This document shows positions 25,401-39,570 of a stretch of 64,000 nucleotides of DNA, in pieces. The stretch lies in assembly GCF_037975245.1 (NCBI RefSeq), contig NC_092582.1:21726577-21790576 (forward strand), written 5' to 3'. A program made the position numbers and the translations under genes. How positions within the stretch are numbered: position 1 is the first letter of the stretch; each line of letters opens with the position of its first letter. The stretch comes from Apostichopus japonicus. Lineage: Eukaryota; Echinodermata; Holothuroidea; Aspidochirotida; Stichopodidae. The notes beneath the pieces were generated by a model, which had not been told where the DNA came from, made no database searches, and worked only from the letters and a program-made list of their open reading frames with translations.

Positions 25401-28400
25401 GATTTCTTCTGGTTCACGATCCAGCCCAGTTCTTGAAGGGTCTGGAGCGTTTTGTGGACGTTGTTGGTTGCTTCCGATAGACTGTTCCCTACTACCAACC
25501 AGTCGTCTAGATATACGTAGAGGGTGACCCCTCTTTTTCTGAGGTAGGCGACTACTGCTCCCGCGACTCTCGTGAAGGTTCTGGGAGCCGTGGCTAGGCC
25601 GAATGGGAGCGCCCGGAACTGGTAGTCTTGTTCTGCGTACCGGAACGCTAGGAATCGTCGGTGTTCTTTGTGTATCAAGATGTGCAGGTAGGCGTCCCGT
25701 AAGTCTACGGTCGCCGCCCACATGCCCTTTCTGAGTAGGGGTAATATTAAGTTTAAGGTCTCCATACGGAAGTGTTTTGGTCTGATGTGTTTTGTGTTCA
25801 GGGGTTTTAGGTTTAGAATGGGACGCCAGGTGCCGTCCCGTTTTTTGGTCAGAAAAAAGGAGGACCGGAAGAGTGGTCCCGTCTCTTCCGGAACTCTTGT
25901 AATTGCCTGCTTGGCCAGCAGGGCCAGAATTTCCCCTTCTAGGGCTAAGCATTTGACGGGGTCCGTGGGTGTGAGTGTCTGCCTTCCTCCGCCCCCGAAA
26001 GGTGGGCTGGAGGAGAATTCTATTTTGTACCCGTGTTTGACTGTGTCCAACACCCACTTGTCCCCGCCAATAAATTCCCATTGCTGGGAGAAGTTTGTTA
26101 GTCTCCCCCCCACCGGCGGAATGGCCGCGGTGAGGTGGGCACCCCTAGGGCTGGGCGGCGAACGCTGGTCGATTGGAGGAGCGGTCACTGTCCCGTCTGG
26201 TCGACGTGGAGCCTCTGCCTCCTCTGGGGGCCCAGGGGCGGGTTGGACGGAAGGCTGCCCCCCGGCTTCGGCCTCTGAGAGCTCCTCTGCTCATAGATTT
26301 GGCGGGTGCTGCTCTCGTTCCCCTAGGTGCTCTGCTCTCCCTCGGGCGGAAGGGTCTGGTTCTCTGGGTAGGTGGGGGTCGGAATTCTGATTTGGCCAGA
26401 GTCTCCCTTCGGGCTACCTCTTCCTGGAGTTTCTTTTGGAAGCAGCCCGCAAAAAGGTCTTCCCCGAGGATTGGTAGTTCCAGCATTCTGTCCTTCGCCT
26501 CCGTCGAAGGCCAGTGGATGGCGGAGACGATGTTTTGTCTACGGGCCTTAACGGACCTGGTAGCGACCCTTGCAAATTGATCGTACGCGAGTCTGACGAG
26601 GGGGCCCAGCAGCAGGAGGAGCTGGCCCGCTTCGTCCCTGGATACTTGGCTGCTGTCCTCAGGGAGCTGTTGGTGGTGTCGCATAAGGACTTCGGCTGAT
26701 AGCATTAGTACCGATGCGAACTTCATGCCCGAACGGGCTGCCATGTCCACCTCTACCAAAAGCTCTTCTAGCTTCCTCTGGTCCGGGGTCTTGAACACGT
26801 GTGTGGATGAGGCCCCTTGTTCGGCTTTTAATCTCTCCTTGGCCTCCTGGGGAATGGTTGGGCATCTGAATAGGTCCTTCCATGCCTCGTCAGGTACCCT
26901 GACCGCTCTATCTGCCCTGGCCGGGAAGGCCGTCCACTTGGTCTTGTTGGCAATGGCCTCAAATCTGTCATAACAGGTTGCGTCTACTGGTATGGTAGTT
27001 TTGGGCTTATATGACGCTTCGCCGGTCGCCGTCAATTTTGATACCCGGCCCGCCTTCTGCGGTTGCGTCTCGGGTTCCTCGAACCCCAGGTGTCGTCTGA
27101 ATATGTCTGCCGCCCGTGTTATTAGCTCCTGTGGGAGGGCTCCTCCTGTCACGGGTGCTTCCTCCGGTTCGTAATTGTGACCAAAGCTGTCCTCCATAGG
27201 ATCGTAGTCGAGAGGATCTGGATCTATGGGCTCCCCTTCGTCCTCCAAGCCGGAAAGATTCACCGACGCTCTGCAATCCAGAGCGTCCGGGTCCGGGGCC
27301 GGTTGCAGGGCCATGGTCGATACGGGGCTGGTAGGGCCCGGTGCCACGTCGGCTACCGTGGACGTCCTTTGCTCCAGCAGGGGCCGTAGCAGGCCGGTGA
27401 GTTTGGAAAGCCAAGCTGGTTCCTCTTCCTGACGCCGTCTCGGGGACCGGCGCCTCCTCTTGGATCTTCTGTATCCATCGTCGGAAGAGTCCGAGGACTC
27501 GTCGGAGATTGGAGAGTATCTCTTCCTCTCTCTACGTCTTGGGGATCTTGTATGCGACCCCGATCTCTCCCTTCTGGGTCGGCGGGAGGACTCTCTCTCC
27601 CTACTTTCTCGGGCCGGGATCTCCGTCGGAACCCGCCTCTCTGGCTCCCTGTCCGGCTCCCTGGAACGGGACCGGCTCCGTCTCCGCGTCCCCTCGGTTG
27701 CTCTCTCTTTAGGACCCGAGCCTCCCACGGCCGGAGGGCCGCGCTCTGTGGGTCTGTTTAGCTGCGGCCCGGACTGAGACGGAGTCTCCAGCCCGGCCGA
27801 GCTGTGCCTCTGCTTTGGAGGTCTTTTCCTGGCAGGAGCCTTGCCTTTGCTCCTGCCCTTCCCTCTGGCCGTAACTGATCCGGACGTAGCCGGGGCCGTT
27901 AGGGGAATTCTTTCTCTTTCTCTTTCCTCTCTCTCTACCTCTTTCTCTCCTTCGGCCCTCTCCTGGCCACTCTCCTCCACCTCTCTCTCTACTACTCCCT
28001 CCTCCTCTCTATCTCCCGTTATTCCTGGAACCTCCGGCGCCCCGATTGCGCTCGGGATCGAGTCCAGCCTTCCCTGGAGCTTGCTACGTAAGCCCTCAAG
28101 CCACAGGTCGATGTCCTGCCACTGAGCTGGTGTAAACTTAATACACACCAGGCAGGGGTCTCGTCGAGTGCAGGATCTGCATTTTGGACAAAGGTCGTGT
28201 TCGTCCCAGGCTCTGCCTGGGCGAAACATAGAGCAGTTGATGCACTTCAATGGATTGCGTGACATGCTGAATAACCGGATTAAGGAAGATTACTTCTTAG
28301 TGATAAATGAACAACAATAGAAGCTTAACGTAAGAGGGGAGAACTAGGGAGGGAATTAGGCTTAGGTGGAGCGTAGCGTAACCTAGCAACGGTAAACAAG

Positions 28401-31400
28401 GTAACGCTACGGGGTGGCCTAACATGAAAATGCAAGCTGAAACAAAAATGAGAGAGCGAGAAATACATACGAAAAAGAGTGAATATATGTGAGCAATATG
28501 AATCCCCAAAAGGGGGACGAGAGAAACTAATTGGGGGGAAGAAAGCTAGTAAACAAGCTAAGAAAACACAAAAACAACAACACGCTATAGCGTGGGGAGG
28601 AATAGGGCGGGAACCTAGGCAGTTTCGCGGAACTGCTAACCCCGCCGCAAACCAACCCGAGGAGGAAACGCACTACGAAAACAGTCCCCAAAACCCTCCC
28701 TTTTGATAAAAAGGATACTTATCGGTCAGGAAAGGACTGTCAAACTTCTAAAGATCCGAAGCTAAAAAACTTCCGGCGATCGTCGAAGAAAACCAAGACA
28801 ATTTTCCAAGGAAACTATCCACAAGAAAAATATGCGTGTAAGCACTTGGAATGGTAGAATGAAAAAGGAGGAGGGACCGGAAGGGGGGTCCGGTCATAGA
28901 GGGCGCACAGTGTTATTTATTTACCAGGACTTTATAGGCACGGTAGAATGAGGTGCTAAGGTTGTGAGGAGACAGGTAAGCGAGGAGCGAAGTAAATAAA
29001 TAAAATTTCATTGCTGAACACTTTATGCACTAGCGTCATGATACTAGACTGTTATACATATCACATACAGAAACATGCTATCTAACCACATGAAAGGTCA
29101 ATATAAACATACCATGATTCCAGAATCTAAAATATTATACCATAACATTCTATGATTCGATATGTTATACATATAGGTCATGATTCCATACCAAGGTACC
29201 CTACCATGATACTGTTCTATGGAACCCTTTTTATACCTTATCATATCATGCCCTTTCATATAATGCCCTATCATATAACACCCTATTATATATTACCCTA
29301 TCATGATAACAGCTTATACTGATAACAGTAAAGTAAAGGCAAGAGATTCCAAGAGCTTATATATTTTAGAAGCACAAGTTACATATATACCAATGTCTCA
29401 GTGTGACCACCACTAGGTCTAAGAGTCTGCTATTATAAGAAAACCTAATAGGACAGGTTAATGGGCATACCTCACCATGACCTTTGACACTACAAATACA
29501 CAGTATATTTTCTGTATACCTTTTAAGCAGGAATGTACCATTAAACAATGAAATGACCGAAATGACCCTCGACACAGCATTGACATTCCACTAACTTTAT
29601 TACTTTTCTCTGAAGTAAATCAAGATGCAAGGAAAGGCACAGATATATAACATGATATAGTCCAGTACTGTAGTAAACAGCCATGGTGCTTTCCATGTGT
29701 CCTGTTGTCAGTTACAGGGCAAGTGATAGGCTTTTGATGGTTTGACTGGAAATCTAAAGAAATATCATGTAGTGATTCTAAAAGGTTTTGAAAACATTCC
29801 ATTATCTTTATGAACCTCCTCTCTTGCTGCACCAGGTGGAAGCAACAGTAATTGTGGTTCAGTGTTCAAAGTAGTACATTTTATACTTTCTAGATCTGGG
29901 TTTGGCAAAAATGATATTTCGACTGAATCAGTGAACCGCAATACTAAAGGATGTACCTTGGTTGTTATACTGTAGAAAATTAGAAATGTTACATGGTCGA
30001 ATAAAGATCACTAACTTCTACATATTCTTTGGTTTATATATTGAACTATCCTATCACTAATAGACCCTAGACCTCTACACAAAAACAAGTCCTCAAAGTA
30101 GGCCTTTAAATTAGTGTTGCTACGATAATCGTTTTCAATATCGGTATCGGCCGATATTTCCAATATCGGCAGCATATCGGTATCGGTAAAATTTTGCCTA
30201 ATTGCCGATAACAGCAAACCGATATTGAACTTTTCTTTTTAACAGCAGAGCTACTTCTTAATACTTGCAATGATCTGTTAATCTGCCCAAGACGATCTAT
30301 TTCTTTAGCGTCAGTTAAACTCAGATTGATTTTCGATTAATATCCATGGAAACCTGACCCTCCGTAACCTCTAAAAACATGTCTACGGCGCGCAAATATA
30401 ACCAATGACCTTCGTGAACCTTGGCCTACACACAGTATCAGTGTAGCATTATAAATACACTGTACTAACCATACAAGGCCTCCGTGAAAACCTTGAACAT
30501 GATGTATAACTGCACAGTTCAGCAGTGCTGGAAAACCTTGTTCAATTTCCCGCGAACACAAAATACTGACAACTTTTTTTATTTAAATTGTCACGAAACT
30601 GATAAATTTTAAAATGACGAGTTAGAGTACCTATATAATGTTATAAAATGAAAAGAGATTTAATCTGTCTTTCAATCTGTGCAACTTACAAAACTTCCGA
30701 TATTATGAAACAAACAACGTTCAGTAAAGCCTTGTTTCTAGACTGCCTAACAATGAATAGCGTGCACTATGCGTACATTTTTACAACTGCAGTGTTTAAC
30801 CCTATACCCAACTACCACGGTACATGTGCTGCAAATTTTCCCAGGTACCTTCCCAAACAACTGTGAGCTCATCCCCTGTGTAACACCTGTTTGTTAACAT
30901 TTTTGGCACGTTGCCAGGGAACTTTTTAGTTACGTGAGATCCGTAACCGCCAAGGTGGTTAGGCTATTTGCCATACACTTAACTATGGTAGGATATTATT
31001 TTTTCCGTATTTTTGGAAATTCTAGAAAATACTTTCTTTTCCCCCGCTTAACAACAGATGGGGTCTTACGGTATATTCATAAATGGATGCACTAGAGCCT
31101 TGTTTACATGACATTAGTTGCATTTAGTACGATATGCCAGTTTTGCGTGAATTTTTCGAGAGTAAAATTGCTTGATCTTTCGTAATATTTGAAAGGTGTA
31201 CCACCTTACTTTCCGTACACAATTGGTAATTTCTCTACTGATTTTCAGTTTTATTCTCTCTATACGGTCAAGTGAATAAGTTGTACATTGAGTATAAACT
31301 CAATAAATTATAACTTTTACATTGTGATCGACAGTTCGTAACCTAATTAAGATGCAATTTTGCAAGCATACGTTAACACTGTAAGCAACTTTTAAGTCTT

Positions 31401-34400
31401 TACGATGTTAAGGCTCACATTTACTGCGTCCAGTTTATTTTGTCTGTTAAAAAATATCGGTATCGTATCAGTATCGGACCGATATTGGGATGATAATATC
31501 GGATATCGGCCAAAACCGATATTGGTGATATCGGCGCAACACTACTTTAAATCTATATCATGTTTTCCCTTGCCATAAGATTCTAATGGGCCACATTAGC
31601 AGAATTTTGAAAAAATCCCATTCCTTTCCCCGAATGCCCATCTGTGTTCCAGATCAGCTTCAACCTGCAGTTTGAATTGTCTTTGTGGTGATATGTTTAA
31701 CTCCATAAATAGTGGTTATAAGAGGAAATAAACTGTAAGGTAATTGGAAATCTGTTCCTTCCAGTCCATCAAAAGTACAACGAACAGATGACACAAGGCA
31801 ATGAAACTAAAATACATTAAATGTGTGAGATTAATGTGTGAGAAGTTTCCCAAGAACTTGGGTGTGAAAAGCAGCAAGTTGGCTGTAACCCTTTTAATAG
31901 ATGAAGTCTTAGTTTGGATTGAGAGTAATTCAAGTCTGTGTGAATATTACGTACCTGGATGAAATCAGAACAGATATTTCTTTTGGTCAGAGTTATTACA
32001 CACACTAACAAAATCCAGCATAATATGCAGGTTGTTAGGTTCAGAGTGCTTCCATTATAATATTTGTACTTTGGCTCTGTATCTTAAAATCTTACAATCA
32101 CAGTCATGTATGTTTTAATTAGAGGTGTTAAAAGTTGAACTGGGACTGGGTGTTACTCAATGTCTATTTATGGGATAAGCCGAATGCCCAAGCTTTGGTT
32201 ACAACACATGTGGATTTGTGAAATAAATACACAAAGAATCCATTGTGAGAAGTCAGGTTAAAGGTTAAAAGAAATATTTAGTAAGGATATTGAAATGTGT
32301 TCTTTTGTAAGGATGGAGGTAGTATGTATGAACTGGCAGGTCACCAATATTTGAATCAAAACAAAATTCTCTATCAGCTGCAGGTATTGGTTGATTCATT
32401 ATTATACCTGTGCGTTAATCTAATTGAAGCATCAAAAGGCCTAAATATTATTATAGCTAGCTACTGTATCCTGTTTTGGAAGATTCATATTCCCAAAATA
32501 TTATCCAATTTAGGCTTAAATATTTTTAATTATATCAGCCACATTTCTCTTGAAATCCCTTCCCTACCACTTTCTGGGTCGCAATGAATGAATCCCGGCT
32601 TACGTAGCATGCAAGGTACTGTGTTCCTGACTGGCGCACCCAACAGAGAAACCGCTATATAGGGATCGCCACCAACTATGTGCTGGGAAGCTCAGTTGGG
32701 AAAGCACTGGTCTTGTAACCCAGAGTTCACTGTTTAAAATCCCCTTCAATAGTTTTCCAGGATTCAGGATTCAAGGCATTTCAAATTTTCAAGTTTCAAG
32801 ATTAACCATACGCAAAAATAGAGCAAAATGATTCTATCAAGAGTGGGGACAAAAGCTGCCTAATCATTACATAATAGTGGATTTTTCCCTGACAACACTT
32901 CCTGAAGAAGCTGACAAGAACAGTTACCATGGTAACTTAACTGAACTATTCACCTGTTGAACCTAATAACTCAGTCTTCCCACTCAAAGATATAAACATA
33001 TACACCCACCCACCTATGTCTCTGCCAATATAGCTATATATACTAAGAGCCAAAACAGACTCTCCATTCTGAATTCTGAATCATCATTTCATTTCAAATT
33101 TAATATCTTTGACAGATCTTGGATATATTCTCCTCAGAAGTCAGAACCACTCAAAAGCTTCAGTGACATTTGACCTTACAAACCTACCATACTGCATGTA
33201 CAATAACCAAAACTGGCTGCTGGCTATTTTGCAAGCTGATATTATACAATATATTTCTTTTTGGGAAAATTGAGAACAACAACAGTGCAATCCATCAGTA
33301 GATTCAGTACAAATAACTATAACAGCATTAAACCTTGTGTGTATTTGATGTATGTTAACCTATGTGTATTGCTCCAACCCAAAATAGGTTTCAAATGCGC
33401 TGAAATGTTGCTGAAAATCTTAACCAAGTCTTAACCAACTATCAGGCATGAATCAATATTACACAATTGGTCCAGTTTCATCCAATATAAAGAAAAAAAG
33501 CTGGAAAATTTGAAGTCCGAAACACTGACATACCAGTGAAGTCCATCTTCAAGCATGACAAGTGACCTCTATGACCTTAGCCTGAGGTTAGATACCAAGG
33601 GGTAAGATCCATCAAACCCTAACATACTGTCAAGGTTGTACTCCCAATATAGCATTGCACTGGAAGCCATCAGTACAATTATCAACCTTGAAATTTACTT
33701 CTCTAATCTATCTACAGTGTTTAGTGCCCTACAACACAGGAAGAACCAAGGCAAGACACACTCAACACATGGCAGGACATTGTGTTTGTAAGCAATGCTT
33801 ACCCACCTCAACAGTGTCATCAAGAAGGTACTTAGGCATAATCTGGATGACTTTATTCGATGGTAACAAAGTGATTTTGGGAATGGGATGTAATATGTGA
33901 GAGAATTTTGGTCTGATTGTTTCATTCTATGTAGATCAATCAATCAATCCCATAATTTACTTTTTGTTTCTTGAGAAACTACAAACTAACACATTACAAA
34001 ACCTCCCAAATTGTGCATTAAAAATCTAGCACATACAACAACATGTACTACGCTTGAACACCAAATGCTGAATAAATTTGTATTTCTAATGCATTTCTTC
34101 CATTAAAGAGTGTTTAAATTCAAAATGAATCTAGGTTATTACTTAATATTAGCAATTCAAATTTGTGATATTTTCATCATATCTCCGTTTGTATGCAGAG
34201 CAAATTAGGTTGCCATTATATATGTTTACCTTTTCAACTACATGCAAATGAAAATTGCAATTTTAGAAGGTTAGACTACTCTTAGTATAAATTGTGCTTG
34301 AGCAAATTTGCATTGTCTCAATACACCGTAATAAGAGGCATTTATGTATATATTTTGGTTGGGGATTTGAAAGAGATACAGTAACATAAAAGGTTACTAG

Positions 34401-37400
34401 TTTTTTTTGTGATGGAAATGTCTATTGAAGGAGTTACTTTTGTTGTGAATCATTTGAAAGGGAATGCACAATTGCTGAAAGTAAATACCCATTAGGAAAT
34501 GAATATTAGATTCTGAGAGCTACAGGTATGTATTTTGTACTGACATGGCATAAACTGTTTTTTTTCCATATTGAGTAACTAACTGAAAGACTTTGAACCT
34601 GCAATAAGTATGTTCTTTAACATCAGTCCATCATCACCAGGAAGGATAAAAATCGGACAAAACCTTCATGGACCAAAGGCAATGACAAACTCAAGTAATC
34701 TGAAATGTGTGGCACTGAGACACTCAAATTATCTACAGGTGATAACTCTAGTTTATATGCAAATGAATGTATCCACTACTAAATGAATTCCCTCAGTTTA
34801 TAGATAAAGGGATATTTAATTATGAATGAGTACAACAGGGTTTGTTCTAAGGAGAGAATAGAAATTACCTCCCAATGCCGAGATGAATTAAAAATTTCAT
34901 TTTGAATATCAGGCCCAAAACTTGACAAGTTGGTCGCTGTAACTTATCTTTCGATGCTTCAATTTCTGACTCACTCCTTTTTAACTAACCACCACTTTTC
35001 CCTATTAGATCCATGCCTGTTACAGTGATACCAGTCATTTGGAAGCATTAATACACTCTCTTCATTATTGCACTATGCCTATATGCACAGACAAATAGAC
35101 AAATAGACTGATTGATAGCCTCAGAAACACTGTTTGATGTCTGATGACATGATATTAATAAAACAGTTGCTTTTTTCTGAATTCCCTGAACAATAACATC
35201 CAACATGTGGTACTGAGAATCTAGCTTAAAGAAGCTTTCTGTTTTGACTTTGTTCATAATTTAATACTAAGCAATAATGAAATCCTCTCATATTAAATGT
35301 ATTCCTTAATGATATTACTCACTGTTGACTATAACCATATTTTGATAAATAATGAACAAATTTTGAACAAGTTTTAAAGAGTTTGCACTCAACAGTCACA
35401 TAATTACTGTGCATGATAAATACAAAAGTGAAGAGTGTCTGGGCAACAAACTGCTTCAGATTTTAATGAAATCTTTCATTTATTCCTTTAATTAACACTC
35501 GTTAGTGAAATTATTTAAACACTGGGTCTCAAGTTTGATCAATTGCATATATTCTGAGTAATACTTGATAAATTTGGAATACTGCCAGAAATTGGTGACC
35601 CAAATATACTGCAACTTTAGGCTGGTTTTATGGTTATCTTCACAAAAGTGAGACCACATCCAAAAGGTTATCGCAGAATCTGCATTCCTCATTCCTTTTG
35701 TTCCAGGGGGGGGGGGGGGGGGTACCTAACAGCTCCTTAAAAGGAGAATGTCTATTCCCAGGTAACAAGGTTCATTCTTTTGTTACTGCACACATAGTGG
35801 TATTCTTCAAGCTCTTTTTTAAGTGTGCCACAGGGAAGGAGATGAGGAGGCAATTAAATTTACACCTAAAGCCTAAAGATTCTCTGTGATGGTAGTAGCA
35901 TTATTAACAGCTACATATGCACAGTACAGGTATGTGCTATGAAAGTGGTCTGCCACACTATATTTGCTATCTCTGATACACAATACTGAAAAGCTTACAG
36001 TACAGTTTCTTTGTAGAATACATTATTATAATATCCGTACATACATATGGCTTGGGCAACTCGCAAGTTAAAACTTGGAAACTCCCTTTTCGTGTTACAA
36101 ATTGGGAGTGAATGGATTCCTATTCATCAATTTGCCTGCAAACATTGCCATCTCAACAAAAATGACCATCAAACAGTACTGAAGTATTCAAGTATTAAAA
36201 GGATCATCAACCATACAGTATATCTACAAATACAAATGACATCTCAGTTTTAATACATTGCCCGCCTCCAAAGTACACACAATGGAACAAAATGTTGAAC
36301 AAAAGACTAAACAAATTAAAAAAGAGATTAACAACATTTCTGAAAAGTTGGAAGCTGCCCAAAAAAGGTGATGGAAAAGAAGTACCTGGATCACACATGC
36401 AGCTAGGTATGATTAAATCAAAACCTTTTCAAAAATATTTGCTATAAGTAAAAGGACGATACCTGATGGAATGTAGTGCTGTAGGTGCTTCCTCGAGTTT
36501 TAAAATACCACTCGGGTTTGCAGCACACTTTAGCTCACTATCAGTCACACAGGCTTTTAATCACAAGACGTCAGAGAAACCTCCCCCACATTAATATTCC
36601 GAAACCCCCTTAGGCACCTGCGATCAATTCGCAAGTCGACTTAATTAGAAGTATCCTCCGAGCAGTTGGAAGCCGAAGGAGGATCAAAGGAGGATGGAGA
36701 TATTGAGAGGCGGGAGGGAAAGAAATCATTGATCAGAGGAGAGGAACAGTTCGTCAGTGAAACAGGTGACTGTGCCGTCAGCGCGCAGCAGCGCGCTGCC
36801 GAGGAGATGAATCATCGAATCTGACGAAATGCTGATGTCATGAGGCAATTCAATTTACTCAATTCTCCCAGAAAGATTCAGGAAGTAGAAAACAACAGGC
36901 AGCGGGGTTTGTCCATTGTGAACTGATTTTGGTCACGTATTCAAACTGTCTAGAGCGTATCTTTTTGCCACAGAGAAAATGCAGAATATTCAATTAAGCC
37001 ATTGTAAGTGCTAAAATGGAAATGTCGTGAGTGCATACAAAGTGAGGCGATGGTGACATTAGTCTACATTCAACAGTTTCTAGAGTTATATTGATGAGTA
37101 TCTTTTACCGTTAATGGGAAATGTTGGAGTCGAATGAATATCAAAAATGTAATTATCCAAGAAAAAGTACTTACAAAAAGCCATGTAAAAAATTCCTTTC
37201 ATTTTTAGCATGTCACACAGCCTGAATATCACACTACGTTTTAATATTGTATGTGCCAAAAAAAAAACACCTTAATTTGTTTACAAGATCGACCTTGACA
37301 TTTTCAAACTCTAATAAAGTCTTTACAATGCTTGTCTGGTAGACAGATGTCAAATAAAATTCTCATAAATTTGCTTCTTTTTTTTTTCCTCTTTTGCTCT

Positions 37401-39532
37401 GTCATGCAATACTTGATGAAGACAACCTAAATACACTGTTGGCATGGACAATATTCTTCAATATGTGGCATGTAAAGTGTAAAAGACTTGAAATGGCTAT
37501 TAAGACTTACCCGTATTCTTCTCATTGCAGCGACTATTTCCACCCTGCTACTTGGTCTTGGTACATCCAGTGTTCCAATGTACTGTGGATGGAACAAATA
37601 GACATGTATGCGTTAAAAAGACAAATAATGGCGTTTCTTCACTAGCATGTTATCACAACTGTTCAGTACGGGCATGCTGTCAAGTTTGAAGACGGCTTCA
37701 CGCTGCGTTCCGACTCAATTCAACTTGTTTTGTGGGAAACTTGAAATACTGTAGTCGGGCAGTGTGAGTCTCTGCGTAAAACTGTGATTGATCATGAGGG
37801 CTTCAGTGGAGAAATGTACCATTTTCACCCAATGGCAATAGTCAGTATGTGCAGCAATTCTTGACTACAGTACAACTGCCAAGATTCGATCCCATGCATC
37901 TAAATAACAAGCACTGGTCGTTAACAATAAACAGTCATTGTGTGCCATTCACACTCGTTTATAGTCTCTTCCCATTTCCCTGATAGTTATGTAGTTCTAA
38001 ACAATTATGTTGACATACATATTTGTCATTCAGCATGGAATTCTATACCCTAACCTAACAGGTTACTCTTGCAGGCTTCTATGGGGGCCGGGGGCCGGGG
38101 GGGCAGAAGGGGCATTGCACCCAAATGTCACAACCTTTTGATGGACCATGGCCTATAAAGGTTGTAGACGGCTGCCAAATTCTACATACTACAGGTATAT
38201 TGAATTGGTCAATCAACTGTAAAGGAACTGGTACCTGTTAGGATTGTTCACTGACATCTCTTTAGGGATGACGATATCTAGCATAAGATTGGCAAAATGA
38301 TGCAATTTAAACAGTACATTAAATTTGTGGTACACAAAGTTATCTGTACAGGATCTGTACAAGTGCTAAAACAGCAACTGATCACTACCCACAGAGATCT
38401 GTATAAATGTTAGTAAGATGAGATGAACATATGCATTACAACAAAATTATTATATGTTTTTTTCCAAATGCCATAAAAGTTACAACACATTGCAAAATGT
38501 GGCTGTGAAATCATAAGACCCCTCATATGATGTATGACTGATGCCACCAGTTGGGATTCTACAGTACCTCCCCATGGAACGAGTCCATCAGTCACTAAAT
38601 TTAATTACTGAGTAGGATGACACCTCAATGTTTGCTGAAATACAGTCATTGTACCAAGGGACTTCTTCAAACCTCTTTCCATCTCCCGCCTTTAATTTTG
38701 TCTCATGTCATTTAGTATTCAATTAAATATTCTCTATTCGGTGGAGAGAATTATGAACTCATCTAGCCATTGTGCCCAATGCTAGAAAGGATGGAGCTGC
38801 TAGTCTTTTTCCAGAAGCATGAAGATAAGCTCTTCAAAGCTTGCTATTAATTATTGTACACTGATTCATGTACTTGAAATTTAATCTTCAAGGGGAGAAC
38901 CTTGCTATGTCAGCACATCAGTCATCGATCTATGGGGTCTTCCTAACTTTCAATTTGTCATAAAATACTAACTTCATCTTATCCTACTATCTTTCCTCTG
39001 ACTCCTCAAACTTCTCCTTCTCCAACATGTCACAAACTCTTAAAACAACTGACTGTAACATTTTAATCTGTCAAGAAAATGCATCTCGGTAGATTTCTAC
39101 GAAAATTAAAACAGACAAGTTTTTTAAGTGGTGCATCGGTTATTGTAATTATCACACATGTAGAAAGCCCCCATCTAACGGTCGTTGCTCCCATGTAATC
39201 TTATCCATATTAGTCACTTGCCATCTTAAGGAAAGTTTGTGAAATGACAAATATGTTTAACTGTTATTACTCTGTTTGTTCTCTAAATAAAGAGGAAAAT
39301 CAAAGTTAAATGTGTGTTAAAAGCGCAAGGATGTTTTGTGGTTGTAAACCTGGGAGGTTGGAGGATCAAATAGGAAGGTTTAATTCTTAGTGGATGTTAT
39401 TCATCATTATGTGCATGGTGGGTCTCACCATAGAGTTTAATATGCTAAAAAGTAAAAACAAGCAAAGGTTATTATTAATACCCAAACAAATATCTTAGTA
39501 TTCATTGATTACATATTCATCTAAAGATTCTT

Positions 39533-39570
<38 letters not shown>

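Larger units (their letters stand above)
22455..28998 (-). mobile_element. Full-length DIRS-type tyrosine-recombinase retrotransposon
   Basis: An element of about 6.5 kb transcribed on the minus strand, with three ORFs in the order gag, RT/RNase H/MT-like, tyrosine recombinase. It has near-identical inverted terminal repeats and an internal complementary region at 23090-23188. Read on the minus strand, that region joins the element's outer right end (GAGGAGCGAAGTAAATA) to its outer left end (TTCCAAAACTTAYTGG). This is the diagnostic architecture of DIRS elements, which are thought to integrate as circles by tyrosine recombinase without target duplication. All three ORFs are open. The element is much richer in GC and CpG than its surroundings. 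Ends are placed by the sequence shared with the internal region and could shift by about 3 bp. Confidence 0.93.
22295..37510 (-). other. NOS1AP intron 2 (15.2 kb) with DIRS insertion
   Basis: Bounded by strong GTAAGT and CATCAG splice sites. It holds the full-length DIRS element, the 1.4-kb hAT element (30112-31544), a degenerate tRNA-like SINE head, a 17-G tract and a CpG-bearing unique segment near 36.5-36.85 kb. The stretches 29000-30100, 31560-32680 and 32760-35690 show only AT-rich DNA without recognisable coding sequence. Confidence 0.85.

Noticed and set aside
24194-26081. Long open reading frame upstream of the recombinase domain
   Set aside because: Arg/Pro/Gly-rich shadow of the RT frame; no conserved domain before about residue 607 of the open frame.
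25722-28125. Several plus-strand ORFs opposite the DIRS genes
   Set aside because: They are antisense shadows of GC-rich coding sequence with no domain of their own.
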